This document shows positions 13,310 to 24,405 of a DNA stretch of 64,000 nt, one piece after another (the stretch's first letter is position 1; the number at the start of each line of letters is the position of its first letter). The position numbers and the translations under genes were made by a program. Location of the stretch: assembly GCA_016490735.1 (NCBI GenBank), contig JAEMWC010000393.1, forward strand, positions 25,001-89,000, in the 5' to 3' direction. The notes beneath the pieces are model-generated. The model was not told the DNA's origin. It did no database searches and saw nothing but the letters and a program-made list of their open reading frames with translations. This stretch comes from Pachyseris speciosa. Lineage: Eukaryota; Cnidaria; Anthozoa; Scleractinia; Pachyseridae.

Positions 13310-13770
13310 GCGAAGCTAGATATTTTAAGACAGCACAGTCTGTCCCCGTGAAAAGGTTTGCCGAGTGTTAAGAAAAAGTTGGAAGCCTCGCACGTGTAAT
13401 CGATATCACAAGTCGAAATCGAATGCTGTGACAGAAAAATTACAGATTTGCACAAAGTTGTTTTCGTAATGTGATACCTTCCATTTAATACGTGACCGCA
13501 AGTGAACACCCAAGGTTAAATAATCCACTTCGACCGTGGAACAAATTTTCCTGCACATATCTTTGTAAAGTTGTGAAACTGGATTTTAATACAGTACAGA
13601 CTGTCCGTGTGAAAAGGTTTGCCGAATTTAAGACAAGGTTGCAAGCCTCGCACGTGCTGTGAGTATCGACTCGAATTAGAACGTTGTGACAGTTCTATAT
13701 TTAGATAATCGCAAAGTTGTTTTGATGTAATTTGATCCGGATTATACCACAACTCAATCGCTGTGACAGT
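13310..13770. repeat. two-copy tandem repeat, period about 260 bp, inside the TTAA element
   Basis: Two diverged copies share GTGAAAAGGTTTGCCGA, GCCTCGCACGTG, GTGACAG and CAAAGTTGTTTT in the same order, at about 13330-13475 and 13590-13725. This looks like subterminal repeat structure of the element and has no coding signal. Confidence 0.65.
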
Positions 13771-14516
13771 TCTATATTTAGAGACAAGTTTGCGAATTTT
13801 TGGTTTTCACGTGCGTCCGAAAAAAAAACTAAAATTAAACATTTAGATTTTTTACCTTCATCAGGTAAATGACATTTCAGCCAAGTAACACGCTTTGTTT
13901 TGAAAATAGAGCAGTTTGAATTTCAAGTTCTTTTTACAATGCGCGACATCTGGACATGTCACATACACGGAAACGATTCGCCTTGTGTTTTCAAGTTTGT
14001 TTTCAAGCTTCGCAGAGAGAAAAAACTCCAGATGTTGCCACTTAATCTAGAAGTAAACAACAACAGCTGACAAGGAATATGGATGGCAACTCTCAAAACG
14101 GTTTAACGAGCTTTGCTCGAACGTGAACAAAAAGGTCTTACGTGAACCCAAAAGCAAACCATTAGCCGGATAGTTTCGAGAATCAGAAAGCGTGCGTCCG
14201 GCTTCTGGAACAAAAAAGTATCCCGAGTTAGCGCTCATAGAGCGTCTTGTTTTGCTTAAAAGCTGCATTAAATTGTACTGTCTAGACTTGTCCTACATTA
14301 GAAAAAGCGCTCAACAAAAGGAGAGTGGATGAAATTATACCGTCCGTCTGTTTGCACAGACTCTGTCTTCTCAAAAAGGGTTTAGATAACAACACAATCC
14401 TGCCCCTGGATGAATTATCAAAGCCGGCCAGAAAGACAAGACATATGCACAATAGATATTACTCCACAATTTACGCTCGCACTAACATATTCAAATTCAG
14501 TTTTGTGCCACGCACA

Positions 14517-14745
14517 ATAGACCATTTTACAGTTCTTTGCTCAGTAACCTGGCCTTTGATTGAATGCGAGGCTAGGGGTGACCTTGTTTTGATACAAACC
14601 TACCTTCTTTTCTTATGGAAATTGTGCTGATTAAACACTAGTTAGCCTAAGAAAAACATGATTTACATAAGAAAAGTAGGCAGGCTTGTCTCAAAACAAG
14701 GTCACCCCCAGCCTCGCTTTCACCGACAACTGTAAAATGGTCTAT
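14517..14745. mobile_element. foldback MITE, 229 bp, inside the TTAA element
   Basis: The ends are inverted copies (ATAGACCATTTTACAGTT and AACTGTAAAATGGTCTAT). The interior is also nearly self-complementary: GCGAGGCTAGGGGTGACCTTG pairs with a CAAGGTCACCCCCAGCCTCGC counterpart, and the inner halves pair again around AGAAAAGTAGG. No ORF is present. It is a small non-autonomous DNA element. Confidence 0.8.
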
Positions 14746-14952
14746 TTGGAATAATCTACCACATAACTTGTAGAAATTGCGGACGACGCTAAGTTCCGCA
14801 AATTATTATTTAAGTTTCTCTAGGAGTCCGCTGACCGAGATGTATATAATATCATTCATTTGAACGAGGTTACATCAAATAAATAAGTGAAGTGAAGTGA
14901 AATCCTTCATTAAAAGCAGTGCGCAAGTCCCATTTGATCCTAGCTGTTCGCC

Positions 14953-15546
14953 ATGGCTGATAGGGAGGAAACAGTTTGTTCTTTTCAAGAAATTGTTGGT
15001 GGCCATTGCGGTTTTCAAACGAAGGATAGAAGCAAGTCTGTCGAGGTCATACAGCTACTTCAGTGCAAAAGAAGCATAGGCGCGCACAAGTCAGCGCTTG
15101 CGTTAACTGGTGTCGAAAATGAAGTGGATCTCAGTTTGTCAAGGGCGTCTATGTTCGCTCCGCCTCGAAATGTCGACAAGCTCAGCATCTGTCTTCGCCA
15201 CCGCAAGTCACTTGAAAAGATGAACCATTTCCTAGAAAGCAAAGACGTCAGTCCAGTTCGGCACCCGGTTAGTATCCCATGGTCGGAGGCCTGCAGTAGG
15301 ACCCGAAGGCGTCATGTGCGCAAGGTCCGTTAAGCAGTAGACGCCGTGTTAGAGGAAATAGAGTCACATCAGTCTGACCACTTATGGAAGACGCCTGTGT
15401 CCAACAAATCACTTGAGGCCCAGAGCTCGTCCAGTGATACCGAAGATGGTGATGTTTTATCAGGTCCTTTTGGCAACACTGGAGGAAGCTGGAGGAAATA
15501 CCATTTACTTGTCCCAAAAATATCAGAATGCGCTACTCTTTCTTAA
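14953..15546 (+). pseudogene. possible captured or element-encoded ORF with one internal stop
   Basis: An ATG at 14953 opens 126 codons that end at a single TAA (15331-15333). The same frame is then open to 15546 (about 70 more codons, Ser/Asp/Glu-rich), so this is one frame broken by one stop. The first part contains C-S-F, G-G-H-C-G-F, a hydrophilic middle with M-F-A-P-P-R-N-V-D-K-L-S-I-C-L-R-H-R, and an Arg-rich end. I do not recognise the family. The Cys/His spacing could be a small zinc-binding fold. It sits inside the TTAA element, so it is either a captured host exon or a remnant of an element gene. Confidence 0.35.
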
Positions 15547-15591
15547 CGAGTTGTTCGCGAAATGTACCTGCGTGCACATTATAGCTAGAGA

Positions 15592-15865
15592 GATGGTGCA
15601 ATGGTGGGAGCACTCGCCTCCCACCAATGTGGCCCGGGTTCTATTCCTGAACTTGGCGTCATGTGTAGATTGAGTTGTTGTTGGTTCTCGTCCTTGCATC
15701 CTTGTTTTTCTCCGAGTACTCCGGTTTTCCCTTCCCCTCAAAATCCAACATTTCCACATTCCAATTCGATCCGAAATTTCGAGGGTCACAAGTTTGTGAA
15801 TTGAAATACTGTTAAGCGTCACGCTCATTAAAAAATTCGATTTATTTATTTATTTATTTATTCAG
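15592..15865 (+). mobile_element. tRNA-derived SINE, + strand
   Basis: A tRNA-like head has an A box in GGTGCAATGGTGGGAGCAC and a B box in GGGTTCTATTCC. The body contains the TCCGAGTACTCCGGTTTTCCC block shared with the copies at 27.1, 42.2 and 45.6 kb. The 3' end runs through a GGGTCACAAGTTTGTGAATT segment to a TTTA repeat tail, resembling the 42.2-kb copy rather than the 27.1- and 45.6-kb copies. It lies inside the TTAA element. Confidence 0.75.
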
Positions 15866-16786
15866 TTTAGTGTATAGTACGCATGCGTGCACTTTTTGAG
15901 AATTAGGCTGCTACCAGGGCTTCCCCCAGGAAGTTAGAAGCGGAGCCTTGAGTATGAGAATGAGTCGCGCAACGGATACATTTTATGAGAAGCATGTGCC
16001 CACGCGAGCTACAGCCAAAACAGGGATTCGCGACCTAACTTTCTGCTCTTTTGTTGGTTCCGTTAATTAACGGCGTGTTTTTATTGCTCAAATGATTCGA
16101 GTGACGGAATAACAAAATCCCCAGATTTCAAACGCCAGGTCGCGACACAATGGTTTTGGTTCCACCCTACCCAGATTTTCCAGGGGTTGCTAACCAGACC
16201 GTCCCTTTCTTAGCACTTATGTGTCAGGGACAGACCATTAGGAAACTTATGGAGGGGGAGGGGGGGGGGGGTGGCGGAGTACAAAAATATTATTCGTGCA
16301 GTGGAAAATTAAATGGAAAAATTCATGCAAGCCAAGTAACCCTAAAAATATTCATGCACTGGCCTAATAAAACTCATACAAGGGAAATGTTCTGGAAAAA
16401 AATTCATGTGGCTCGAAAAATTAGGTGGTAGGTGGATGAGGGTGGAGGGGTGGAGTTAGAGTAAAGCTAAAAATGTTAGACAGCTAGCGCATGTTAGCGA
16501 AGTGTTTCTGATTAATCAAGTGCTTGACCAGGGCCTTATACAATCGGTTTTATGTGCCTATAAAAGTACAGAGGCATTAGAGCCTCGTGCAAAATATAGT
16601 GGGAAGGAAGTGGACATGGGGCCTGATTGGAAAAGGAGTTATTTAGAGGTGGATACTTCGGAAAATTCTTACACTCTTGTGCAGATATGCTTTGTACAAA
16701 GTTTAGGACACAGCTGGTTCAAATTCATAATACCAAACTGTTAAAATATATATCATTTAACTTTTTACGAATCCTATTTTTTGCTG

Positions 16787-17826
16787 AAGACAATAGTAAA
16801 TTGACTGGTCACGCAATCAACGGTACCGTACTTTCCCGAATTTGTTTACTTACCGTCGCCGTTCAGCAAATACACTGCTCGCTACAAAGGATCCAAATTG
16901 CGCTACACTGTTTTCCTACTTGGCCTACTTTATCTCAGGTAAGGCACTGCAAAACTGATTTATTTACGAAGACTGCAGCGAGAATTATTTCTTGATGTCA
17001 TTCTGATTTCGCAGTCACTGGAAAACAGACCTACAGTAGACTCAAGGCCGTTCGCAGTCGCCATTTTCCAATCTACAAGATCTCAAGAACAGAAATTACC
17101 CATTGAACGGCCTGTCCTTTAGACGATAAGTAGAATTTCATTAAAATAGGTACATATTTAAAGAATCTTGTCAGTTTTTGCCTTCAAAAAAGCTTAAATC
17201 GACGCTTAAAACTGGAATGACTTGCACGTACCAATTGACCCGAGAGTCAATTAGCAGTTGGCGGGCCCAAAATAACCCCAAAATAATCGATCTATTTTTG
17301 GAGCGTTCGCAAAAATACCAGACTAATTTCCAGATAATGTTCAAGTACTATATCTCTTTGGGTAGTAACCGGGATTTGGGGTGATTTGGAGAATTCCCCC
17401 ATATCGAAAACTCGATTTTGGTTTTTGCAGTAAATTGTTGTATTTATAAGCATTATACAAATTATGTATCAGAATTTTGCTCGTTCGCTGATAGTTTCTT
17501 CTAAAAATTTAAAAAATGAGCCGTTTTTAAATTGTTATATATCTGTTTTGTGAATTTTAAGTGGAAAATTGCCGATATATTCGCTCGTTTATGAAAGTCA
17601 GCTCAATTCTGTCACTGGACTGTTTTCCCGTGTTCGGCGGCTAAATTTAGGCCCGCGGACCGTTGAAATCGAAAATCTCAAATAATTTCCAAACTCGGTC
17701 GCATTTTGAAATTTTAACACCAACAGTGCTATAAAGTCATTAAAACCTTGTTATAAACTGAAAATGAGGGTAGGTTAGTTTTTGAGCTGTGGCCACGGTT
17801 TGCTCGATTCTTCTGTGCATTCGCTC
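16787..17826 (-). repeat. right terminal inverted repeat of the TTAA element
   Basis: Reverse-complement partner of 11582-12605, with several short indels and substitutions between the arms, so the two ends have diverged since insertion. The segment between 15866 and 16787 inside the element shows only a poly-G run near 16256 and no gene. Confidence 0.85.
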
Positions 17827-18190
17827 TTAAATTCCAATCAACTGCGGCAAGTTCATCATTAAACGTGTCAGAACAAAAATGCTTCTTAATTTGCCTTTGT
17901 TTGATTCTATCTATTGTCGATGCCAAGATACAAAACTGCGAAAAGTGGTCACTAACATCAGTAATAAGGTTCCCACTCGCAACAACCTGCTCCGGATTAT
18001 TAACAAAAATATTGTCAATAAGACTGGCTGAGGTTCTGTGAACACGTGTTGGTTTATCAATCGTCGGAATGAGATAACAACTTTGTAAGGCCAATAAGAA
18101 TTCATGACTATATTGACAAGTTTCAATTCTTTGCAGACATAAATTAAAATAAATTAAAATCACCCAGCAAGCATACATTCTTGCCTGTAG
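17827..18190 (-). mobile_element. LINE endonuclease end: upstream half of the split LINE
   Basis: Read on the minus strand it contains L-L-G-D-F-N-L near 18155, the conserved G-D-F-N of AP-endonuclease-type LINE nucleases, then T-R-V-H-R-T-S-A-S-L-I-D-N-I-F-V and S-D-H-F. It stops being LINE sequence at the TTAA at 17830 and continues in frame at 11581. The 5' end is truncated near 18190. Together with 9175-11581 it forms one 5'-truncated LINE copy. Confidence 0.85.
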
Positions 18191-18805
18191 GTTTAGTTAG
18201 GTTTAAAACTAAACGACGTTTTCGACGCTTTCAGTATTTGTTAAGTTTTTTAGGTGGGAAAGATGTAACTTGCTGCTCGTTTTATTTGGCCTTACAGCTA
18301 ACAGGTGTTTTGCAGTTAAAGTTTGGAGAGGGGAGGCAGGGACGGGGCGTATTCGACGCCTGATGTTTTCCCGTAAAACACCAGTAGGGGCTTGTTTGCC
18401 GCGGCAAGAAGAGAAAGATGATCGGATCGTTCAGAAATGTAAATAAACTAAATGTTCGTATGTGGGGGAGCGCTAAACAGACAGAGGCTATCGATGAAAG
18501 GGCGACCTTACGGAGAATGTTTAAAAAATGAAACTTCAAAGGTTAAATTGCCATTTAAATATCGATGGTTTTCTTAAATAAATAAGAAACGTGTCAACCG
18601 GCAAAACTAGTAACAATATTTTGGTAAATAAGGAACTTGAACTTGAACAAACAAACCATGAAAACATACTACTCGCTTTCAGTTCTCCGCTCGTAACCTG
18701 TTGTGGGGAATGGAAAGAGACCATGTAGGGAACATAGTCAATCATTGCAACAGCAAACGATCAAACTAGGACAACTACGTTTCCATGAGATTAGGTTACA
18801 TCCAC

Positions 18806-19190
18806 AAGAACAACAATAACAACAACATGCTTTATTTCCCCCATTTAGTGACACTACAGACATATAATCGTTTAAATAAAAAGAATTAGAGGGGACTGGC
18901 TACCTGAAATAACCATAAAGTTAAAAAGGGTACGCAGCCAGTTTAGCAAAACGGATCATACTAATTTAGGTCGGTACACAAGCAGATACAAACACACATA
19001 CACAAACATGTAACAAACCGTGAGCAAAAATAAGATTATGGAGAGAGAAAATACTATAAAATAGATAGAAGACTAGAGTTAAAAAAATAATACATAAAGT
19101 AAGCAAAAGGTGTGGCAAAAATACTAAGATACGGTGAAAGTTATAGATAGTGCGACAAAGTTTTACAAATCCTCAGAAGCCATAAAAAAA
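18806..19190 (-). mobile_element. LINE 3' UTR fragment with GTT repeat tail
   Basis: The minus strand ends GGGGGAAATAAAGCATGTTG and then a GTT-rich tail. This is the same kind of ending as the LINE at 1-423 (AATAAAGCATTTG then TTG repeats). Only 3' UTR-like AT-rich sequence is left. It lies in the ligand gene intron. Confidence 0.5.
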
Positions 19191-19418
19191 ATCTAGATTC
19201 TGAGAGCTATGATCAGTTCTTCTTTTTGTTCAGTACAGGATCATCGTACCGACGCCGCATTTCTCACTCGCTTACTGTCGTCTTGTCTCCAACATTTTTG
19301 CAAAATGTTTCAAACATTTCTTTCTGTTTTTGAAAGGGTGTTTTATCCACAGATACTTAACAAGAAATTTAATTTTAATGGGTCTGCGCGCGTTGCTATA
19401 ATGACGTTTTTCTTTTAG

Positions 19419-19882
19419 CAACAGACGAGGTCCATCACAAGAACCATGAGGATCCGCCATCAGACGAAGTCCATCTGAAGGACCATGTAGATCCGCTGCT
19501 AAACTTGACGCATCTTGAGTATGCAGCAGCTCACTCACACTGTCGCCTCCACTCCTTTCCTGCCAATTTCTCCTTGGTGCGTATGGAACACTTCATCATA
19601 TCACCCAGGAGCCCTATAAGGTTCGCCTATTGCGCTGGGTCATGTGACAGCCCCTACAGTCTGGACTCCAGAGATAACACCTACGTCACTTGTGACGTAT
19701 TGATACGTCAACTCGCCAACCTGAATGACGTTCCAATCTCCGAAGACCAAAAGAAAAAGTTTAAGACGGTCTGCTGTGTTCCTGTGGAATACACGAGCTT
19801 GCGGGTTGTCTTAGTATCAAAAAAGGGAGTAAAGAATAAGCTCTGGATTGACTCTATTCCATCCAGATGTGGCTGCCGCTAG
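19419..19882 (+). CDS. cystine-knot ligand gene, exon 2: TGF-beta/GDNF-like domain
   Basis: A TTCTTTTAG acceptor is followed by 153 codons in the phase set by exon 1. After a short acidic/His linker with a likely N-glycosylation site (N-L-T) comes one cystine-knot domain: a first Cys (H-S-H-C-R-L), then F-A-Y-C-A-G-S-C-D (the C-x-G-x-C of the knot), V-C-C-V-P-V-E-Y, and a terminal R-C-G-C-R followed by TAG. This order and spacing is that of TGF-beta superfamily ligands. Y-C-A-G-S-C-D is especially like GDNF-family ligands, while C-C-V-P is more BMP-like. The joined protein is about 186 aa, short for a TGF-beta precursor but near GDNF length, and no R-x-x-R furin site is seen before the domain. 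It should be secreted and dimeric. The exact subfamily is open. Confidence 0.8.
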
Positions 19883-21134
19883 ATTCATTTATGAGTAAAG
19901 AATAAGCTCTGGATTGACTCTATTCCGTCCAGATGTGGCTACCGCTAGATTCATTTATGAGTAAAGAATAAGCTCTGGATTGACTCTATTCCATCCAGAT
20001 GTGGCTGCCGCTAGATTCATTTATGAGTAAAGAATAAGCTCTGGATTGACTCTATTCCGTCCAGATGTGGCTACCGCTAGATTCATTTATGAGTAAAGAA
20101 TAAGCTCTGGATTGACTCTATTCCATCCAGATGTGGCTGCCGCTAGATTCATTTATGAGTAAAGAATGAGCTCTGGATTGACTCTATTCCGTCCAGATGT
20201 GGCTGCCGCTAGATTCATTTATGAGTAAAGAATAAGCTCTGGATTGACTCTATTCCATCCAAATGTGGCTGCCGCTAGATTCATTTATGAGTAAAGAATA
20301 AGCTCTGGATTGACTCTATTCCATCCAGATGTGGCTGCCGCTAGATTCATTTATGAGTAAAGAATAAGCTCTGGATTGACTCTATTCCGTCCAGATGTGG
20401 CTGCCGCTAGATTCATTTATGAGTAAAGAATAAGCTCTGGATTGACTCTATTCCATCCAAATGTGGCTGCCGCTAGATTCATTTATGAGTAAAGAATAAG
20501 CTCTGGATTGACTCTATTCCATCCAGATGTGGCTGCCGCTAGATTCATTTATGAGTAAAGAATAAGCTCTGGATTGACTCTATTCCATCCAGATGTGGCT
20601 GCCGCTAGATTCATTTATGAGTAAAGAATAAGCTCTGGATTGACTCTATTCCGTCCAGATGTGGCTGCCGCTAGATTCATTTATGAGTAAAGAATAAGCT
20701 CTGGATTGACTCTATTCCATCCAAATGTGGCTGCCGCTAGATTCATTTATGAGTAAAGAATAAGCTCTGGATTGACTCTATTCCGTCCAGATGTGGCTGC
20801 CGCTAGATTCATTTATGAGTAAAGACTAAGCTCTGGATTGACTCTATTCCATCCAAATGTGGCTGCCGCTAGATTCATTTATGAGTAAAGAATAAGCTCT
20901 GGATTGACTCTATTCCGTCCAGATGTGGCTGCCGCTAGATTCATTTATGAGTAAAGAATAAGCTCTGGATTGACTCTATTCCGTCCAGATGTGGCTGCCG
21001 CTAGATTCATTTATGAGTAAAGAATAAGCTCTGGATTGACTCTATTCCATCCAGATGTGGCTGCCGCTAGATTCATTTATGAGTAAAGAATAAGCTCTGG
21101 ATTGACTCTATTCCATCCAGATGTGGCTGCCGCT
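19827..21134 (+). repeat. 66-bp minisatellite made from the gene's own C-terminal codons, about 20 copies
   Basis: Units of exactly 66 bp (22 codons) start GAGTAAAGAATAAGC and end ATTCATTTAT. Unit 1 (19827-19892) is the last coding stretch of the ligand exon, its TAG and nine bases of 3' UTR. The last unit is cut at 54 bp. Units differ at a few sites: CCA/CCG before TCC, AGA/AAA, CTGCC/CTACC (units 2 and 4 only), plus one AATGAGC (unit 6) and one GACTAAG (unit 16). Every later unit carries the TAG and TGA stops, so the array is 3' UTR or downstream sequence. The near-identity of units means recent expansion or ongoing homogenisation. Confidence 0.95.
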
Positions 21135-23520
21135 AAAAAGTGTCGGAAGTTTCGTTTATGAGTTGTTTTCCCTTCTGGCCTGAAATTTTGATAATTATGT
21201 TATGCAAGCCAAACCTGTTGTACTTACATTGACTCGAGAAGTCGTAATTAATGCTTTTTAAGTTTGAAACTTATGACTTCTTGTGACCTTCCTGCTGTCC
21301 AGGTAATTTATTATGAACTATAACGTCAGTGCCAAATCATGGTGATTTCATTGCAAAGTTTTTTAAGAATGTTTATTAACATTTTTGAACTCTGCTCCCT
21401 CAATAGTTGATGAATAACTTTCTTTAAACGTGTAGTTTAAAATGTACTTTCTGTTGTTTTGGTCTTGTTCTTTCCAGGGGAATATATTGCATAACCGTAC
21501 GATTGACAATAAGCGATAGTGGTGACTTTGATTAATTGTAACAGAGGAATACGATTCTTACTGAAATACCTAATAATTGCCAACCATGGAATACATTCCC
21601 TTAATACATATTCCCGTCGACCTAACGAGATAGCAACAAAATTCTTCCAAAAACAGCCTTTGGCAACTTTTTGTCTGATTTTGAGACACCCATTTGATCA
21701 ACATTTTTTCCCTCGAGCTTCAGATTCTGCCTTCAATTAAAAAACAAAAAACATTAATCTGGGCGATAGTTTCAACCTGTGAAGATAGGCAAGACAGTTA
21801 CTAGACAAAACAATCACAAATCAATCGAATGTCTGCAGAAATAACTCAATTGCTCGAAAACAAATAAAAAGAACGACTATTTCATGGAACCAACCCTTAA
21901 TGCAAATCAGTGAAGAGCACAACAAGGTATCACATCTCCCCCTGCTAGCGATATCACGGGACGCTTATTAACTCATACAACCAACAATAAAATAAATACA
22001 CATCGACAACAAGCGGGATATGTGTACTTTGTTAGAACATCACTATAACATCTGTAAGTATGCCATTTTTCGCTTCAAATGAAGAACGGGAAGTAATTTT
22101 CCTCAAACTTTACGTCTTCCCGACGTAAGAGCGTAACGGATTGCATCTTGTCAATGAGAGTACACACGGTCAATAAGTTAGAAGAACTTTACAATACATA
22201 TGTTTACAATGTTAATTTACTTCAGTGAATACCCAGTTCCAGAAGCGTGATTTACTTCTGCCAGTACAAGACCACCACAAAAAGAAATTTTGACAGTTTT
22301 ATTTTTTACAACTGTAACTTCTGAAGTTTTTGGCCAAATGGACACAACCATGATTGTAAAGTAGGGTTAATGCAAGCAGACCCTGTTCTCTTTTTTAAGC
22401 GAGTGGCAGGGAGAGGGGAGGGGGTGGGGGAATTTTTGTTAGCTGTATCCAGTTTTCCATTCTTATTCTCGGACCAGCAATTTGCTCATCTGACCAAGTG
22501 AACAGCGTTATTAATCAAATGTCACATGATGTCATCTCTGCACGATAGAAAATATCTCCTACTAACCGCGCTCATAAATCAACGGGAATAATCCGAGGGA
22601 TCCGTAACATACAGTACGGACCGAGAAAACAAGGTTAGCAAGATATGTTTTATATATCTGAGGTTAATCCGACGCGTGGGGATGAAAACTAGTTGAAGTC
22701 AAGCAAGCCTTAATCTTATAAAACCTCAAGGAAGTCAGTTTAAAAGTTTGGCACACTTTCTTCGGATTTCTGCTGTTTTTCTCTATTTGTTCGCAACTCT
22801 TTTAAGTAAGTATCAAAATTTTCTTGACGAGACATGTTGGCGAGAAAATGTTGCAATAAACTTGCAATTTAGCGGGCCGGACAGCAGGCCGTACTGTAGA
22901 ACACGGCCAGCAAAATTGACCGATCACAGCGCGCGCACTAAGTGAGAGATATAATAAACACGTTTATGTACTCTTATGGTTCTATACGTATCGCACTTTC
23001 AGACCAGAATACAAAACGATACAAACATCATGACCCAAATTCAGTCCTAAACCACCCAAATAGTCATGAACTGACATGAACACCTCGGAGCATGCGTACT
23101 TTATAAATATCCACCTCTGACGATTACAAGCGGCAAGAAGTACTCCTCCCCAAATGGCAGTTTTACAGAAGAACCAGTTGCAGTTGCAAGACTGCAACGA
23201 CGAGCTGCGAGGACACTTGCCCGTGTGTGCTCAGCAAGGAGAGGTGAAGAAAGGAATAGAAGACTGTTCGCTGTCTATGATAACATGAGATTATATTACA
23301 AGCATTTGGGTTTAAAATGGTTTCAAATCGCCAAAGATGGCGGCATCGGTGACGGGGGAATTCATGTCTTCGCGTATGGCGCTGCGATCACGAATCTTAG
23401 CCACAAGCAGAGAATGTTCCACCTGAAAGAAAGAACGTTAAAATGAGTTTGTAATACTTTAACAGCTCACTTTACAAAAAGACTGGGACCGAGTGGCCGC
23501 GCACGTGATTGTGGAATTAA
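21135..23520. other. no recognised gene
   Basis: Sequence downstream of the ligand gene. Short ORFs only, and a G-rich tract near 22410-22432. A short Arg-rich open frame at 23180-23440 has no recognisable domain; it contains an AAGATGGCGGC word typical of YY1-type sites. Confidence 0.35.
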
Positions 23521-23763
23521 GGAGCTTAAGCAGCGACGACGGCGACGGCAAGGAAAACATCGTTTCAAAATATGACTTTCCGTTTTTGTATTAACTCTTT
23601 CGCGATTATTCCAATTTTTTTAACTTGGAAAATGCTGGCTTACTATTCAGGGACTAGATTACCAAAAATGTAAAACGCACGTGCACAGCGATTGTTTTTG
23701 CTCATTAAGCCCATTGTTTAGTGGCGTTCTCGTTGCCGTTGCCGTCCTCGTTGCCAAAGCTCC
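23521..23763. mobile_element. MITE family A, copy 1
   Basis: Inverted ends: GGAGCTTAAGCAGCGACGAC at the left and GTCCTCGTTGCCAAAGCTCCC at the right, with the GGCGACGGCAAGG / CGTTGCCGTTGCCG block just inside. It shares ends and interior words (GCACGTG, CATTGTTT, ATTTTTTTAACTTGGAAAATG) with the copies at 33.9 and 48.3 kb. Non-coding. Confidence 0.75.
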
Positions 23764-24040
23764 CTATTATCTGTATTATCTGTATTATCTGTGGGGACGC
23801 GTATTGCGAAGAAACAATTGTGTTCTCAACACCATTCATCTCAACGTTTTATTTTGAAACGTTTCATTCCCCAAAGCCTGAACGGAATGTCTGCAAAACG
23901 ATTTTGTACACAACACTGAAAACTTGCTATCTTTGATTTCTTATTATAATTTTGAGTACATTATGTAATTTAACTATATAGGCAGTTAAGTGACTCCAAT
24001 TAGTTTATGACTGTGTACGCTAGACAACAGGACACGTCAA

Positions 24041-24048
24041 TAAAGTCG

Positions 24049-24102
<54 letters not shown>

Positions 24103-24104
24103 CG
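24041..24104 (+). repeat. (ATC)n microsatellite after an AATAAAG retroelement end
   Basis: CAATAAAGTCGTC leads straight into a run of TCA units. This looks like the 3' tail of a + strand retroelement whose upstream part I cannot identify. Confidence 0.6.
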
Positions 24105-24154
24105 ACGCCTGAAAACCACCTTCGGGTTATGGTGACTTCTTGTATAAAGATAGT

Positions 24155-24157
<3 letters not shown>

Positions 24158-24185
<28 letters not shown>

Positions 24186-24310
24186 CATTATCATTATCAT
24201 TATCATTATCATTATCGTTATCGTTATCATTATCATTATCATTATCAACCACCAAAGCGAGTAAATATAAGAGAAGTTAAAGATATTATGCATCAAATGG
24301 GAACTCGGAA

Positions 24311-24341
<31 letters not shown>

Positions 24342-24405
24342 CACGACCCTCCGTGATCTAGTCGGATGCTCTAACCACTCTAAAACACAGTTGAAGAGAC
24401 ATCTG
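24158..24405 (-). mobile_element. tRNA-derived SINE (second family), with (GATAAT)n tail
   Basis: On the minus strand a tRNA-like head at about 24400-24325 has an A box in TTAGAGTGGTTAGAGCATCC and a B box in GGGTTCAAATCCC. A short body follows (CTCGGATTTTTTTCCGAG, itself a hairpin) and then a long GATAAT hexamer tail at 24245-24158 (ATTATC on the + strand). The head has no acceptor-stem pairing, so it is a SINE and not a tRNA gene. Head and body differ from the SINEs at 15.6, 27.1, 42.2 and 45.6 kb. Confidence 0.65.

Larger units (their letters stand above)
11582..17826. mobile_element. 6.2-kb TTAA-flanked DNA element with about 1-kb terminal inverted repeats
   Basis: The left end starts GAGCGAATGCACAGAA and the right end finishes in its reverse complement. 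Both ends are bordered by TTAA (11578-11581 and 17827-17830). The inverted arms run about 1.02 kb (to about 12605) and 1.04 kb (from about 16787) with small differences and indels. Removing the element and one TTAA restores the interrupted LINE ORF2 in frame across the junction (D-W-N-L-I-I-E), so the ends and the 4-bp target duplication are secure. TTAA duplications are typical of piggyBac and Kolobok superfamilies. The ends do not start with the piggyBac-style CCC, and no transposase is visible inside, so it is probably non-autonomous and the superfamily is unresolved. The interior holds a tandem repeat, a MITE, a possible captured ORF and a SINE. Confidence 0.85.

Noticed and set aside
15523..15828. 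Arg-rich ORF on the minus strand
   Set aside because: Antisense reading through the SINE at 15.6 kb.
19827..21134. Regular array with constant unit length, considered as a CRISPR-like array
   Set aside because: Units are contiguous 66-bp copies with no unique spacers, in a eukaryotic gene context. It is a minisatellite.
24000..24344. Asp- and Ile/Met-rich ORFs, and His/Tyr-rich ORF on the other strand
   Set aside because: Translations of the ATC and ATTATC microsatellites.
24318..24405. Possible tRNA gene on the minus strand
   Set aside because: A and B boxes are present but the acceptor stem does not pair and a hexamer tail follows the body, so it is a SINE head.
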